This document shows positions 25,921-33,728 of a stretch of 64,000 bases of DNA, piece after piece. The notes beneath the pieces were generated by a model, which was not told where the DNA came from, did no database searches, and saw only the letters and a list, made by a program, of their open reading frames with translations. This DNA comes from Bifidobacterium breve (lineage in GTDB: Bacteria > Actinomycetota > Actinomycetes > Nanopelagicales > Nanopelagicaceae). Position 1 is the first letter of the stretch; every line of letters begins with the position of its first letter. Made by a program: the position numbers and the translations under genes. The DNA is taken from assembly GCA_945863115.1 (NCBI GenBank), contig CAMAYZ010000005.1, forward strand, positions 1 through 64,000, read 5' to 3'.

Positions 25921-27453
25921 ATGTCAAAAATTGTGATTATTGGATCTGGAATCAATGGTTTAAGCGCGGCGGCCTTATTGGCTAAGAGAGGTAAATCGGT
26001 AACCGTTCTCGAGAGTGCAACCGAATTTGGTGGCGCCGTGCGCACCGAAGAAGTTACCTTGCCCGGATTCAAACACGACCTCTTTGCTACTAATTTAAGT
26101 TTATTTGCCGGCGGTGGCGTTATGGCTGCCCTTAAAGATGATTTGATCCGCAACGGTTTGGAATTTGTTCCATCTGCGAAACCATATTGCTCGGTCTTTC
26201 CTGATGGAAAATCAATAGGAATTGTTATGGATCGTGAAGCAAACATTGCAACTTTGAATCGGGTTGCACCAGGCGACGTCGAATCTTGGAAATCTTTAAC
26301 TACAAAGCTTGGCGTTCTTGCACCACATCTCTTTCCAATTCTAGGAACCGAACTTCCATCCTTCGCTGCAGCTAAATCACTCTACAAAACCTGGCGAGCG
26401 ATTGGAACCGAAGGGTTATTTGATTTAATTAGATTGCTACTGCAATCAAGTCGCGCTTTTACTGATGAACATTTCGTTCACCCAGAAACTAAAGCTCTCG
26501 CCGCAATTTGGGGAATGCATCTTGATTACGGTCCAGATATTTCCGGAGGGGCGCTATTCTCATTCTTAGAGTCAATCGGTGGCCAAGAATTTGGAATGGT
26601 TCTCGGTAGGGGCGGCGCAGATAATCTAATCAAAGCGCTCGTTGCGGTGATAAAAGAAAATGGTGGAACGCTAGTTTCTGGCGCGAGAGTTACCGAGATA
26701 ATTACAAATAACGGAAAAGCAACTGGAGTAAAGACGGCTGATGGCAAGGTTTATGAAGCAACTAAGATAATTGCAAATGTTAACCCCGCTTTAATTCCAA
26801 ACTTGTTGCCACAAATTGAAGCTGAAAAACCTGAAGTTTCCAAGGTTAAAAATTTCCGTCCTGGGCTTGGAACAATGATGATTCACCTAGCTTTAAGTGA
26901 CTTACCTGATTGGACTGCTAGTGAAGCCCGCGGATTTAACTATGTTCACATCGCTCCATATGTTGATGACTTAGCAATGACATATACAGTTGCAGCAGCT
27001 GGAAAACTTCCAACAACACCTGCACTAGTTATTGGTCAACCGACTGTAAGCGATCCTTCGCGTGCACCTGAAGGCAAGCATGTTCTCTGGATTCAAGTCC
27101 GAGTATTGCCACTTGAGATTTCTGGAACTACTTGGGATCGAGTTGGCGAAGAATATGCCGATCAAATAATTGAAAATATTGAAGAGTATGCGCCTGGCTT
27201 AAAAGCAAAAATACTTGCAAGAAAAGTTTTGACTCCGCCAGATTTAGAACGCTACAACGCTAATTTAATTAAAGGCGATTCACTTGGCGGCAGCCACCAT
27301 CCTGCGCAATTCTTCTTTCTACGACCAATTCCAGGTTGGACTGGCCACAAAGCACCAATTGAAAATCTCTTTATATGTGGATCTGGAACTTGGCCAGGTG
27401 GCGGAGTTGGTGGCGGTAGCGGCTTAATGGTTGCGAATTTACTCAGTAAATAA
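25921..27453 (+). CDS. CrtI/PYROXD2-like FAD-dependent oxidoreductase (copy 2)
   Basis: 510 residues from the ATG at 25921 (MSKIVIIGSGINGLSAAALL); the longer open frame upstream would run through the divergent promoter and is not used. ESATEFGGAVRTEE and the C-terminal GSGTWPGGGVGGGSG are the FAD motifs of the phytoene-desaturase-like superfamily. Sequence and length indicate a tandem-inverted duplication with the gene at 24254-25864, now clearly diverged; the two may form a heteromer or act in successive steps. It overlaps the convergent thioesterase gene by 15 nt. Substrate unknown. Confidence 0.85.
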   Translation: MSKIVIIGSGINGLSAAALLAKRGKSVTVLESATEFGGAVRTEEVTLPGFKHDLFATNLSLFAGGGVMAALKDDLIRNGLEFVPSAKPYCSVFPDGKSIGIVMDREANIATLNRVAPGDVESWKSLTTKLGVLAPHLFPILGTELPSFAAAKSLYKTWRAIGTEGLFDLIRLLLQSSRAFTDEHFVHPETKALAAIWGMHLDYGPDISGGALFSFLESIGGQEFGMVLGRGGADNLIKALVAVIKENGGTLVSGARVTEIITNNGKATGVKTADGKVYEATKIIANVNPALIPNLLPQIEAEKPEVSKVKNFRPGLGTMMIHLALSDLPDWTASEARGFNYVHIAPYVDDLAMTYTVAAAGKLPTTPALVIGQPTVSDPSRAPEGKHVLWIQVRVLPLEISGTTWDRVGEEYADQIIENIEEYAPGLKAKILARKVLTPPDLERYNANLIKGDSLGGSHHPAQFFFLRPIPGWTGHKAPIENLFICGSGTWPGGGVGGGSGLMVANLLSK

Positions 27454-27831
27454 CTTGGCGCGCCAAGCATCTGGCCATCTTTGAGCACCAGCTTCTTTAT
27501 TTGGGGAGTGCACAATTACATAATTTCCAATTGCGGCAATTTCGCCATTTACATCGGCGGTGAATTCTAATTCTAAAGAAGAGTTCCCGATTCTCTTAAC
27601 TTCAAGTCGAGTTCTTATCTCTTCGCCGAAAAAAATACGCCGCTTGTATTCCATTGAAACTTTTACTCTTGGAATCTGGCCAAAGAGCGAAGAAGGTAAT
27701 CCAACGCTGCGATAGAGCGCAGCTTCACACTCTTCTACCCAACGGAATGCGCACGAATAATGTTGGTGTCCAGCGGCATCGGTTTCAGCCCACTCTAGGA
27801 ATCTTTTTATCTCAACACTTGCTCCGGCCAT
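27439..27831 (-). CDS. Hotdog-fold (4HBT-type) acyl-CoA thioesterase
   Basis: 130 residues with the 4-hydroxybenzoyl-CoA thioesterase layout: IKRFLEWAETDAAGHQHY (Asp in the active-site loop with His nearby), then VSMEYKRRIFFGEEI and a final IVHSPNKE strand. It probably hydrolyses an aromatic or branched acyl-CoA and could relieve CoA trapping in the island. A ribosome binding site (AGAGG) lies 7 nt upstream of the ATG. Divergent from the PaaX-type regulator. The substrate cannot be inferred further. Confidence 0.75.
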   Translation of the reverse strand: MAGASVEIKRFLEWAETDAAGHQHYSCAFRWVEECEAALYRSVGLPSSLFGQIPRVKVSMEYKRRIFFGEEIRTRLEVKRIGNSSLELEFTADVNGEIAAIGNYVIVHSPNKEAGAQRWPDAWRAKLFTE

Positions 27832-27874
27832 TTATTACCTCTCTAAAGCGCTACTTTATTTTTAATTACCCCAC

Positions 27875-27880
27875 TAACAT
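27875..27880 (+). promoter_or_regulatory. Leaderless -10 box (TAACAT) of the PaaX-type regulator
   Basis: TANNNT hexamer ending 7 nt before the GTG at 27888; it supports that start over longer readings. Confidence 0.5.
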
Positions 27881-27887
27881 TACCGCC

Positions 27888-28766
27888 GTGGTCAGCATAT
27901 TTGCAGGTGAAGCTAAAGATTTAATTGACCGGGCGAATCGACCTCAATCTCTGATCATCACAATTTACGGTGCATATAGCCGTTCGCTTGGTGGCTGGCT
28001 CTCTTCAAGTGCAATCGTTAGCCTCTGTGCTGAATTAGATGTTGATGAAGCTTCGGTTCGAAGTGCGCTCTCTAGATTTAAACGACGTGGAATCTTGATC
28101 TCTAAATCTCAAAATGGTGTGCAAGGCTATGCCTTAAGTGCTGAAGCTAGAAAAACTTTTGAACTTGGTGATTCGCGTGTTCTTGAAAGACGTGAATCTC
28201 CACGTGATGAAGGTTGGGTCCTGGTTGCATTCTCTATTCCAGAGAAGAACCGAGCGCTTAGATACCAATTGCGTTCGCGGTTGATACGTGTTGGATTTGC
28301 CCAAGTTACCGGCGGCCTTTGGATTGCGCCAAGACAACTAACTGCCGATGTTACTGCGCTGGCAAAATCATTAAATATAGAAAAATACATGAGCATCTTT
28401 TCGGCACATCACCTAGCTTTTCAAGCAACGCCAAGTGCTGTTGCGCAATGGTGGGATCTAGATGGGATTGGTTCTTTATATAAATCATTTAGTGTGACTG
28501 CGCGACCAGTTCTAAAGAAATGGTTTACGAAAAAAAATGCTAAACCAGACCCACACCAAGCCTTCATTGACTACACAAAAGTTTTAACAAACTGGCGACA
28601 TGTTCCATATTTTGATCCAGGGCTTCCTAAGGAATATCTCCCAAAAAATTGGCCTGGATTTGTAGCGATGGATAGTTTCTTTAAAGTCCATGATCTACTT
28701 GCCATCCCTGCCCTTAACTATTTTCATAGCGTTGCGGGCAAGGCGGAAGTAAAAAAGAAGAAGTAA
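27888..28766 (+). CDS. PaaX-family transcriptional regulator
   Basis: 292 residues from a GTG start, the normal PaaX length. N-terminal winged helix (SLIITIYGAYSRSLGGWLSSSAIV; SVRSALSRFKRRGIL), the central SIPEKNRALRYQLRSRL region and the C-terminal PaaX domain (WRHVPYFDPGLPKEYLP) are all present. Characterised PaaX proteins repress phenylacetate genes and are released by phenylacetyl-CoA. No phenylacetate genes are visible here, so the ligand is probably another aryl-CoA of this island, with anthraniloyl-CoA or indoleacetyl-CoA as candidates (inference). Candidate operators are the TTGACGGTCGTCAA-type repeats listed separately. Confidence 0.88.
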   Translation: MVSIFAGEAKDLIDRANRPQSLIITIYGAYSRSLGGWLSSSAIVSLCAELDVDEASVRSALSRFKRRGILISKSQNGVQGYALSAEARKTFELGDSRVLERRESPRDEGWVLVAFSIPEKNRALRYQLRSRLIRVGFAQVTGGLWIAPRQLTADVTALAKSLNIEKYMSIFSAHHLAFQATPSAVAQWWDLDGIGSLYKSFSVTARPVLKKWFTKKNAKPDPHQAFIDYTKVLTNWRHVPYFDPGLPKEYLPKNWPGFVAMDSFFKVHDLLAIPALNYFHSVAGKAEVKKKK

Positions 28767-30236
28767 TTATTTAGATTTGTACTCTTTGTTTACGTAGAGA
28801 TCAACATATTCGTTTACTGCCATTTGGGATAACTTCTTATAGTCCATTGAAACTTCAAGAATTTTCTTCTGTTGGTCAGCGCTGAATATGCGAGCTAAGT
28901 TGATTTTGAATTTCTCGATGAGCAATGGAATTCCATCAGTTCTGCGACGTGCATGCCCGATTGGATATTCGACAACTACTTCATCGAACTTGCTTCCATC
29001 CTTGAATTCAACGGTGAGCGCATTAGCAATTGAACGCTTACTTGGATCGTGATAATCAACCGTGAACGATGGATCTTCAACGCAGACGATTTTCTCGCGA
29101 AGCGCATCGATTGCTGGATCTGAAGCAATGTCATCTTCGTAATCGCGAGCAGTTAAGCGACCAAAAATAAGTGGAACTGCAACCATGTATTGAATGCAGT
29201 GATCGCGGTCTGCTGGGTTTCCGAGCGGACCTTTCTTATCAATGATGCGAATACATGCTTCGTGAGTTCTAATTTTTACACTTGCAATATCTGCTGCGCT
29301 CTTTCCAGCTGCCTTCATTAGCCCGTTAATTGTCATTGCGGCTTCGACTGCTGTTTGTGAATGGAACTCAGCAGGGAAAGAAATCTTAAAGAGAATGTTC
29401 TCCATTACATATGAACCATATGCACGCTGGAATTTAAATGGGTTTCCACGGAATAGTGAATCGTAGAATCCCCAGACCTTTGCAGTTAGAACTGATGGAT
29501 AACCCATCTCACCAGTCTGCGCGATCAGAGCAAGTCGAACTGCACGTGATGTTGCATCACCAGCCGCCCAAGATTTACGAGAGCCAGCATTTGGGAAGTG
29601 GCGATATGTGCGAAGTGCTTGACCATCAACCCATGCAAGTGAGACGGCATTTAAAGTCTGTTCACGAGTTAAACCAAGCATTTTTGCAACAACAGCTGTT
29701 GATGCAACCTTTACTAGGATGACGTGATCTAAACCAACTTTGTTAAATGAGTTTTCAAGTGCAATACAACCTTGAATTTCGTGGGCTTTAATCATCGCAG
29801 TTAAAACATCGTGGATCTTTAGTGGTGGTCGACCAGCCGCAACAGCTGCACGTGAAAGCCAATCTGCAGTGGCAAGAATTCCACCCAAGTTATCTGAAGG
29901 ATGGCCCCATTCGGCAGCTAACCAAGTGTCATTGAAATCTAACCAACGAATCATTGCACCGATATTGAATGCGCCTTGAACTGGATCTAATTCATAATTT
30001 GTTCCTGGAACTCGAACACCATTTGTAACAACAGTTCCTGGAACTAATGGGCCTAGTAACTTCTTGCATTCATCGTATTCAAGAGCTTCAAGTCCGCAGC
30101 CAAGTGTGTCTAGAAGGCAATTCCATGCGGTTTCATAAGCAACCTCAGATTTAATTTCATAATTTTCAACGTAATCAACAATGTCAATTATTTCTTTATC
30201 AAATTCTTGTTTTACTTTTACGATATGTGATGACAC
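28767..30236 (-). CDS. prpD: 2-methylcitrate dehydratase (MmgE/PrpD family)
   Basis: 489 residues of the MmgE/PrpD family, starting with GTG at 30236. Visible family features are NCLLDTLGCGLEAL, GAMIRWLDFNDT (the conserved D-N/D region) and SFPAEFHSQTAVEAA (lysine/histidine substrate region). It dehydrates 2-methylcitrate to cis-2-methylaconitate in propionyl-CoA breakdown. It is the last gene of the operon prpB-prpC-prpD, 8 nt after prpC, and abuts the PaaX regulator's stop codon. The aconitase needed for the next step is not in the window. Confidence 0.92.
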   Translation of the reverse strand: MSSHIVKVKQEFDKEIIDIVDYVENYEIKSEVAYETAWNCLLDTLGCGLEALEYDECKKLLGPLVPGTVVTNGVRVPGTNYELDPVQGAFNIGAMIRWLDFNDTWLAAEWGHPSDNLGGILATADWLSRAAVAAGRPPLKIHDVLTAMIKAHEIQGCIALENSFNKVGLDHVILVKVASTAVVAKMLGLTREQTLNAVSLAWVDGQALRTYRHFPNAGSRKSWAAGDATSRAVRLALIAQTGEMGYPSVLTAKVWGFYDSLFRGNPFKFQRAYGSYVMENILFKISFPAEFHSQTAVEAAMTINGLMKAAGKSAADIASVKIRTHEACIRIIDKKGPLGNPADRDHCIQYMVAVPLIFGRLTARDYEDDIASDPAIDALREKIVCVEDPSFTVDYHDPSKRSIANALTVEFKDGSKFDEVVVEYPIGHARRRTDGIPLLIEKFKINLARIFSADQQKKILEVSMDYKKLSQMAVNEYVDLYVNKEYKSK

Positions 30237-30244
30237 GTATGACC

Positions 30245-31396
30245 CTATCTTTTCTCTATTGGCACGAATTCCAGATCTTCTGGGCCCGTGTAATCCGCAC
30301 TTGGGCGAATAATTTTGTTGTCGATTCGTTGCTCAATCACATGTGCTGCCCACCCAGTTGTGCGAGAGATTACGAATATTGGCGTGAAGAAAGCGGTTGG
30401 GATTCCCATTGTTTGATAGGCCACTGCAGAGAACCAATCAAGATTTGGGAACATCTTTTTTGCATCCCACATAACAGATTCAATGCGCTCGGCGATGTCA
30501 TAAAGTTTTAGATCGCCAGCAGTCTTACTTAAGCTATGGGCAACAGATTTAATAACAACATTTCTAGGATCTGAAATTGTATAAACCGGATGTCCGAAGC
30601 CAATAACAACTTCTTTCCGCTCAACGCGGGCACGAATATCTTTCTCAGCTTCATCTGGATTTGAATATCGTTCTTGAATTTCTAGTGCAACTTCATTTGC
30701 GCCACCATGCTTTGGTCCGCGAAGTGCGCCGATTGCGCCAGTTATTGCCGCAAAAATATCTGATCCAGTTCCAGCAATTACGCGGCCGGTAAAGGTTGAA
30801 GCATTGAATTCGTGCTCTGCATAAAGAATCAGTGAGACATGCATCGCCTTAACCCACTCATCACTTGGCGCAGTGCCATGCAACATGTGCAAGAAATGTC
30901 CACCGACTGAATCGTCATCAGTTTCTACATCAATTTGCTTGCCACTGTTTGCGAAGTGATACCAATAAAGAAGCATCGAACCGAATGAAGCAACTAGACG
31001 ATCGGCAATTTCTTTCGCTTCTTCTGGCGTATGAACTAAAGATTCTGGGGCATCGCAGCCAAGCGCCGAAACGCCAGTTCGCATAACATCCATTGGATGC
31101 GCTGTTTTAGGGAGTGCTTCTAAAACTTTCTTTACAGTATTTGGTAAACCGCGAAGTGATTTCAACTTGGTTTTATAAGCAGCTAATTCACTCTTGATTG
31201 GCAGCTTCCCATGGATTAATAGGAATGCAACTTCTTCGAACTCGCACTTTGCAGCTAAATCAAGAATGTCATAGCCGCGGTAATGAAGATCGTTTCCGCT
31301 CTTACCAACGGAGCAAAGTGCTGTAGATCCTGCAGTTACGCCAGATAGTGCAACAGATTTCTTTGGCTTAAATTCAATTTTTGGTGAATCGCTCAT
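30245..31396 (-). CDS. prpC: 2-methylcitrate synthase
   Basis: Citrate-synthase fold, 383 residues. [22 protein letters not shown] and GFGHPVY contain the catalytic His/His/Asp set; LLIHGKLP and RTGVSALG fit short-type synthases of the methylcitrate branch. It condenses propionyl-CoA with oxaloacetate. Placement between prpB and prpD makes methylcitrate rather than citrate the product. Its start overlaps the prpB stop by 1 nt. Confidence 0.92.
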   Translation of the reverse strand: MSDSPKIEFKPKKSVALSGVTAGSTALCSVGKSGNDLHYRGYDILDLAAKCEFEEVAFLLIHGKLPIKSELAAYKTKLKSLRGLPNTVKKVLEALPKTAHPMDVMRTGVSALGCDAPESLVHTPEEAKEIADRLVASFGSMLLYWYHFANSGKQIDVETDDDSVGGHFLHMLHGTAPSDEWVKAMHVSLILYAEHEFNASTFTGRVIAGTGSDIFAAITGAIGALRGPKHGGANEVALEIQERYSNPDEAEKDIRARVERKEVVIGFGHPVYTISDPRNVVIKSVAHSLSKTAGDLKLYDIAERIESVMWDAKKMFPNLDWFSAVAYQTMGIPTAFFTPIFVISRTTGWAAHVIEQRIDNKIIRPSADYTGPEDLEFVPIEKR

Positions 31397-32289
31397 TATC
31401 CTTTTTCGTTTCCGTTCCCTAGTAATTTATCAAGTGCATTTTCATATTCGTAATAATTAATTCTTTGATAAAGCTCTTCCCGGGTCTGCATTGTGTCTAG
31501 GACGGCTTTCTGTGAGCCATCTTTCCGGATGGTTTCATAGACGTTCTCTGCCGCCTTGTTCATCGCACGGAATGCTGAAAGTGGGTAAAGCACAATCCCA
31601 ACTCCCACGCCAGCAAGTTCGGTAGTTGTGAAGAGAGGTGTCATTCCAAACTCTGTGATGTTCGCGAGAACTGGAACTTTTATTACATCAGTAAATTTTT
31701 TGTAGGTTGGAAGATCTGTAATTGCTTCAGGAAAGAGCGCATCTGCGCCAGCTTCGATATATGCATTTGCGCGATCTAGTGCTGCATCAATTCCTTCAAC
31801 TGCGAGCGCATCGGTTCTGGCCATGATTACAAATGAATCATCTACGCGGGCATCTACCGCTGCCTTAATGCGATCAACCATTTCCGCTTTGCTTACTAAT
31901 TCTTTATTTGGGCGGTGTCCGCAACGCTTTGCGCCGACTTGATCTTCAATATGTATTGCGGCTGCGCCTGCTTTATTTATTGAGCGAACAGAGCGCGCAA
32001 TATTAAAAGCTGATGCACCAAAACCAGTATCGATATCTACAAGTAGTGGAGTATCGCAAACATCAGTTATGCGACGAACATCAACTAAAACATCTTCAAG
32101 CCCAGTGATTCCTAAATCTGGAATACCAAGTGAACCGGCAGCTACGCCACCACCTGAAAGATAGATTGCTTTAAATCCTGCACGTTTTGCAAGAAGTGCA
32201 TGGTTTGCGTTAATTGTTCCAATAACTTGGAGTGGAGATTCTTCAGTAAGGGCTTTACGAAATCTGGCGCCTGCACTGGTCTGGCTCAT
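31396..32289 (-). CDS. prpB: 2-methylisocitrate lyase
   Basis: Isocitrate-lyase/PEP-mutase superfamily barrel of 297 residues. [10 protein letters not shown] (Cys123 catalytic) is the PrpB active-site loop, and DIDTGFG plus IHIEDQ bind the metal. It cleaves 2-methylisocitrate to pyruvate and succinate. First gene of the prpBCD operon, with a leaderless TAAGGT box 6 nt upstream and a candidate operator of the island 77 nt before the start. The operon would consume propionyl-CoA made by the anthranilate pathway in the model proposed here. Confidence 0.93.
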   Translation of the reverse strand: MSQTSAGARFRKALTEESPLQVIGTINANHALLAKRAGFKAIYLSGGGVAAGSLGIPDLGITGLEDVLVDVRRITDVCDTPLLVDIDTGFGASAFNIARSVRSINKAGAAAIHIEDQVGAKRCGHRPNKELVSKAEMVDRIKAAVDARVDDSFVIMARTDALAVEGIDAALDRANAYIEAGADALFPEAITDLPTYKKFTDVIKVPVLANITEFGMTPLFTTTELAGVGVGIVLYPLSAFRAMNKAAENVYETIRKDGSQKAVLDTMQTREELYQRINYYEYENALDKLLGNGNEKG

Positions 32290-32295
32290 TGGTTA

Positions 32296-32301
32296 ACCTT
32301 A
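32296..32301 (-). promoter_or_regulatory. Leaderless -10 box (TAAGGT) of prpBCD
   Basis: TANNNT hexamer on the minus strand ending 6 nt before the prpB ATG at 32289. Confidence 0.55.
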
Positions 32302-32365
32302 TCACCGGCTATTTACGGACCTACAAGGGCTATGCGGTAAATGTATTGAGAGGTAGGCAACATTT

Positions 32366-32379
32366 TTGACGACCGTCAC
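32366..32379. promoter_or_regulatory. Candidate operator TTGACGACCGTCAC
   Basis: Copy of the TTGAC-N4-GTCAA repeat with one mismatch at the end, in the region between prpB (minus) and the end of the OsmC gene. It links the methylcitrate operon to the same putative regulon as the sites at 16960, 23325 and 25886. Confidence 0.5.
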
Positions 32380-32404
32380 CTACCCGCAAGTAAGTCTCTA
32401 CTAA

Positions 32405-32833
32405 TTAAGCCAGCGCAGCATCCAGGGTGATAGTTGCTGAAGAATAAAGTTTTGAAACTGGACAGGTTGATTTGGCCTTTTCAGCTAGTGCAACAAACTC
32501 GTCATTGGTGAGATCTTGTTTTGATCCACGTGAGATTAAATGTATTTCACTAATCCAAAAACCATCTTCTCGCTGCTCCAGAGTTACCTTCGCAGATGTT
32601 TCAACAGTTCCAGGAACTTTGCCAGCTTCTTCAATCAGACTTGAGAGCGCCATGCTGAAACATCCTGCATGAGCTGCGCCGATTAGTTCTTCTGGGTTTG
32701 TCATTGGAACATCTTCTACTCGAGACTTAAGCGAGAACTCAAGAACTTCTCCCGCCCGTCCAAGCTTCATTGATCCGGTTCCTGCAGGAACAGTGCCATT
32801 CCAAATTGCGCTTGCATGTTTAAAAACTTTCAT
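32405..32833 (-). CDS. osmC: OsmC-type organic hydroperoxide reductase
   Basis: 142 residues from the ATG at 32833 (MKVFKHASAIW). The two peroxidatic/resolving cysteines of OsmC are visible: Cys58 in AAHAGCFSMAL and Cys124 in KSTCPVSKLY, with the Arg/Glu context of the family. It is expected to reduce organic peroxides using a dithiol donor. An AAAGG ribosome binding site lies about 10 nt upstream. Divergent from the cupin gene with 21 nt between the starts; oxygenase chemistry nearby may explain its position. Confidence 0.9.
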   Translation of the reverse strand: MKVFKHASAIWNGTVPAGTGSMKLGRAGEVLEFSLKSRVEDVPMTNPEELIGAAHAGCFSMALSSLIEEAGKVPGTVETSAKVTLEQREDGFWISEIHLISRGSKQDLTNDEFVALAEKAKSTCPVSKLYSSATITLDAALA

Positions 32834-32841
32834 TTTTACGC

Positions 32842-32847
32842 TACCTT
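32842..32847 (+). promoter_or_regulatory. Leaderless -10 box (TACCTT) of the cupin gene
   Basis: TANNNT hexamer ending 7 nt before the ATG at 32855. Confidence 0.5.
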
Positions 32848-32854
32848 TCAAGTT

Positions 32855-33628
32855 ATGAAGCCAGGCAAAGTATTTAACGCGAGAACTCTATCGTCAGAAG
32901 ATGTATCTATGCGAGGCCAAGGACAGTGCTTCAATCTAATTAAGGCTGGTTCATTCGCAGAGCCAATGACTGCTACTGAAATTCACCTCACTGGCAACGC
33001 ATCACCAAAAGGCTCTAAGGATTGTGACACTTTGATTTATGTTCGTTCTGGAAGTGCAAGCCTAGAAATAATTGGCAGTGATGATGAAAATAGCGTAAAG
33101 GTTGAAGCTGGTTCCGCCGTACATATCCGAAGCGGAGAGAATTTCTTCTGGGCCAATGGCAACGATTTAGTTGCATTGGAAGTAAGCATTCCAACTGTGG
33201 GCCCATTTGCCAGAAAACAAACTAGCCCATCACAAACCTTCCAACGTCATGTGAAACAAGGCGCAAGCAATAAGGGCACTGCTACTGGTAGCCGGGAATT
33301 TGAAGTTCTTTTTGATGCCAACAATGGTTCAACTGCTGCCAGCATGTTCATTGGTTTTATCCCACCTTCAGGAGCGCCAGATCATTATCATCTTTATGAT
33401 GAGATTTGCCATATCGTCAGTGGAACTGGAAGCGTTGTTGTAGATGGCGAGGACCAAGCAATTTCATCTGGTTCAACTTTTAGTGTTACTCCAAGATTGC
33501 TTCACTCGGTTGTAAATAGCGGCAATGAAGATCTCTGGTTGCTCGGTGTATTTCGGCCACAGGGTTCACCCGCTGCTGCATATTACCCAGATGGCAGGCC
33601 GGCACCAGGTTATGTTGAGACTGAATAG
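32855..33628 (+). CDS. Double-cupin protein of unknown substrate
   Basis: 257 residues with two cupin domains. The first (about 20-120) has degenerate metal ligands. The second (about 150-250) carries the motif PDHYHLYDEICHIVSG and, later, PRLLHSV, giving the usual His/His/Glu/His metal set. The family includes dioxygenases, isomerases and sugar epimerases; I cannot assign a reaction. The start at 32855 (MKPGKVF) is supported by a TACCTT box 7 nt upstream. It is followed by a weak hairpin and then the class-V PLP enzyme gene, so it is probably transcribed separately from that cluster. Confidence 0.8.
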   Translation: MKPGKVFNARTLSSEDVSMRGQGQCFNLIKAGSFAEPMTATEIHLTGNASPKGSKDCDTLIYVRSGSASLEIIGSDDENSVKVEAGSAVHIRSGENFFWANGNDLVALEVSIPTVGPFARKQTSPSQTFQRHVKQGASNKGTATGSREFEVLFDANNGSTAASMFIGFIPPSGAPDHYHLYDEICHIVSGTGSVVVDGEDQAISSGSTFSVTPRLLHSVVNSGNEDLWLLGVFRPQGSPAAAYYPDGRPAPGYVETE

Positions 33629-33639
33629 AAACTGAATAA

Positions 33640-33662
33640 AGTTCAAATAGAACTAGTTTTTA
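33640..33662 (+). terminator. Weak hairpin with T-run after the cupin gene
   Basis: Stem AGTTC / GAACT with a 5-nt loop, then AGTTTTTAC. The stem is short and AT-rich, so termination is uncertain. Confidence 0.3.
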
Positions 33663-33690
33663 CAAGGCATCTGTTGCAGACTAGGAACAT

Positions 33691-33699
33691 TGTTAAAAT
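33691..33699 (+). promoter_or_regulatory. Extended -10 promoter (TGTTAAAAT) of the 33729-37407 operon
   Basis: TG-N-TAAAAT element about 30 nt before the TTG start, with a TTGCAG -35-like hexamer at 33674-33679 but only a 14-nt spacer. Unlike most genes here it is leadered, with a strong GGAGG site at 33717-33721. Confidence 0.5.
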
Positions 33700-33728
33700 G
33701 AAATATAACTATTTATGGAGGACATGCC

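Noticed and set aside
24254-27453. Carotenoid biosynthesis genes
   Set aside because: The superfamily match is general, there is no crtB/crtE/crtY nearby, and the promoters carry the aromatic island's motif.
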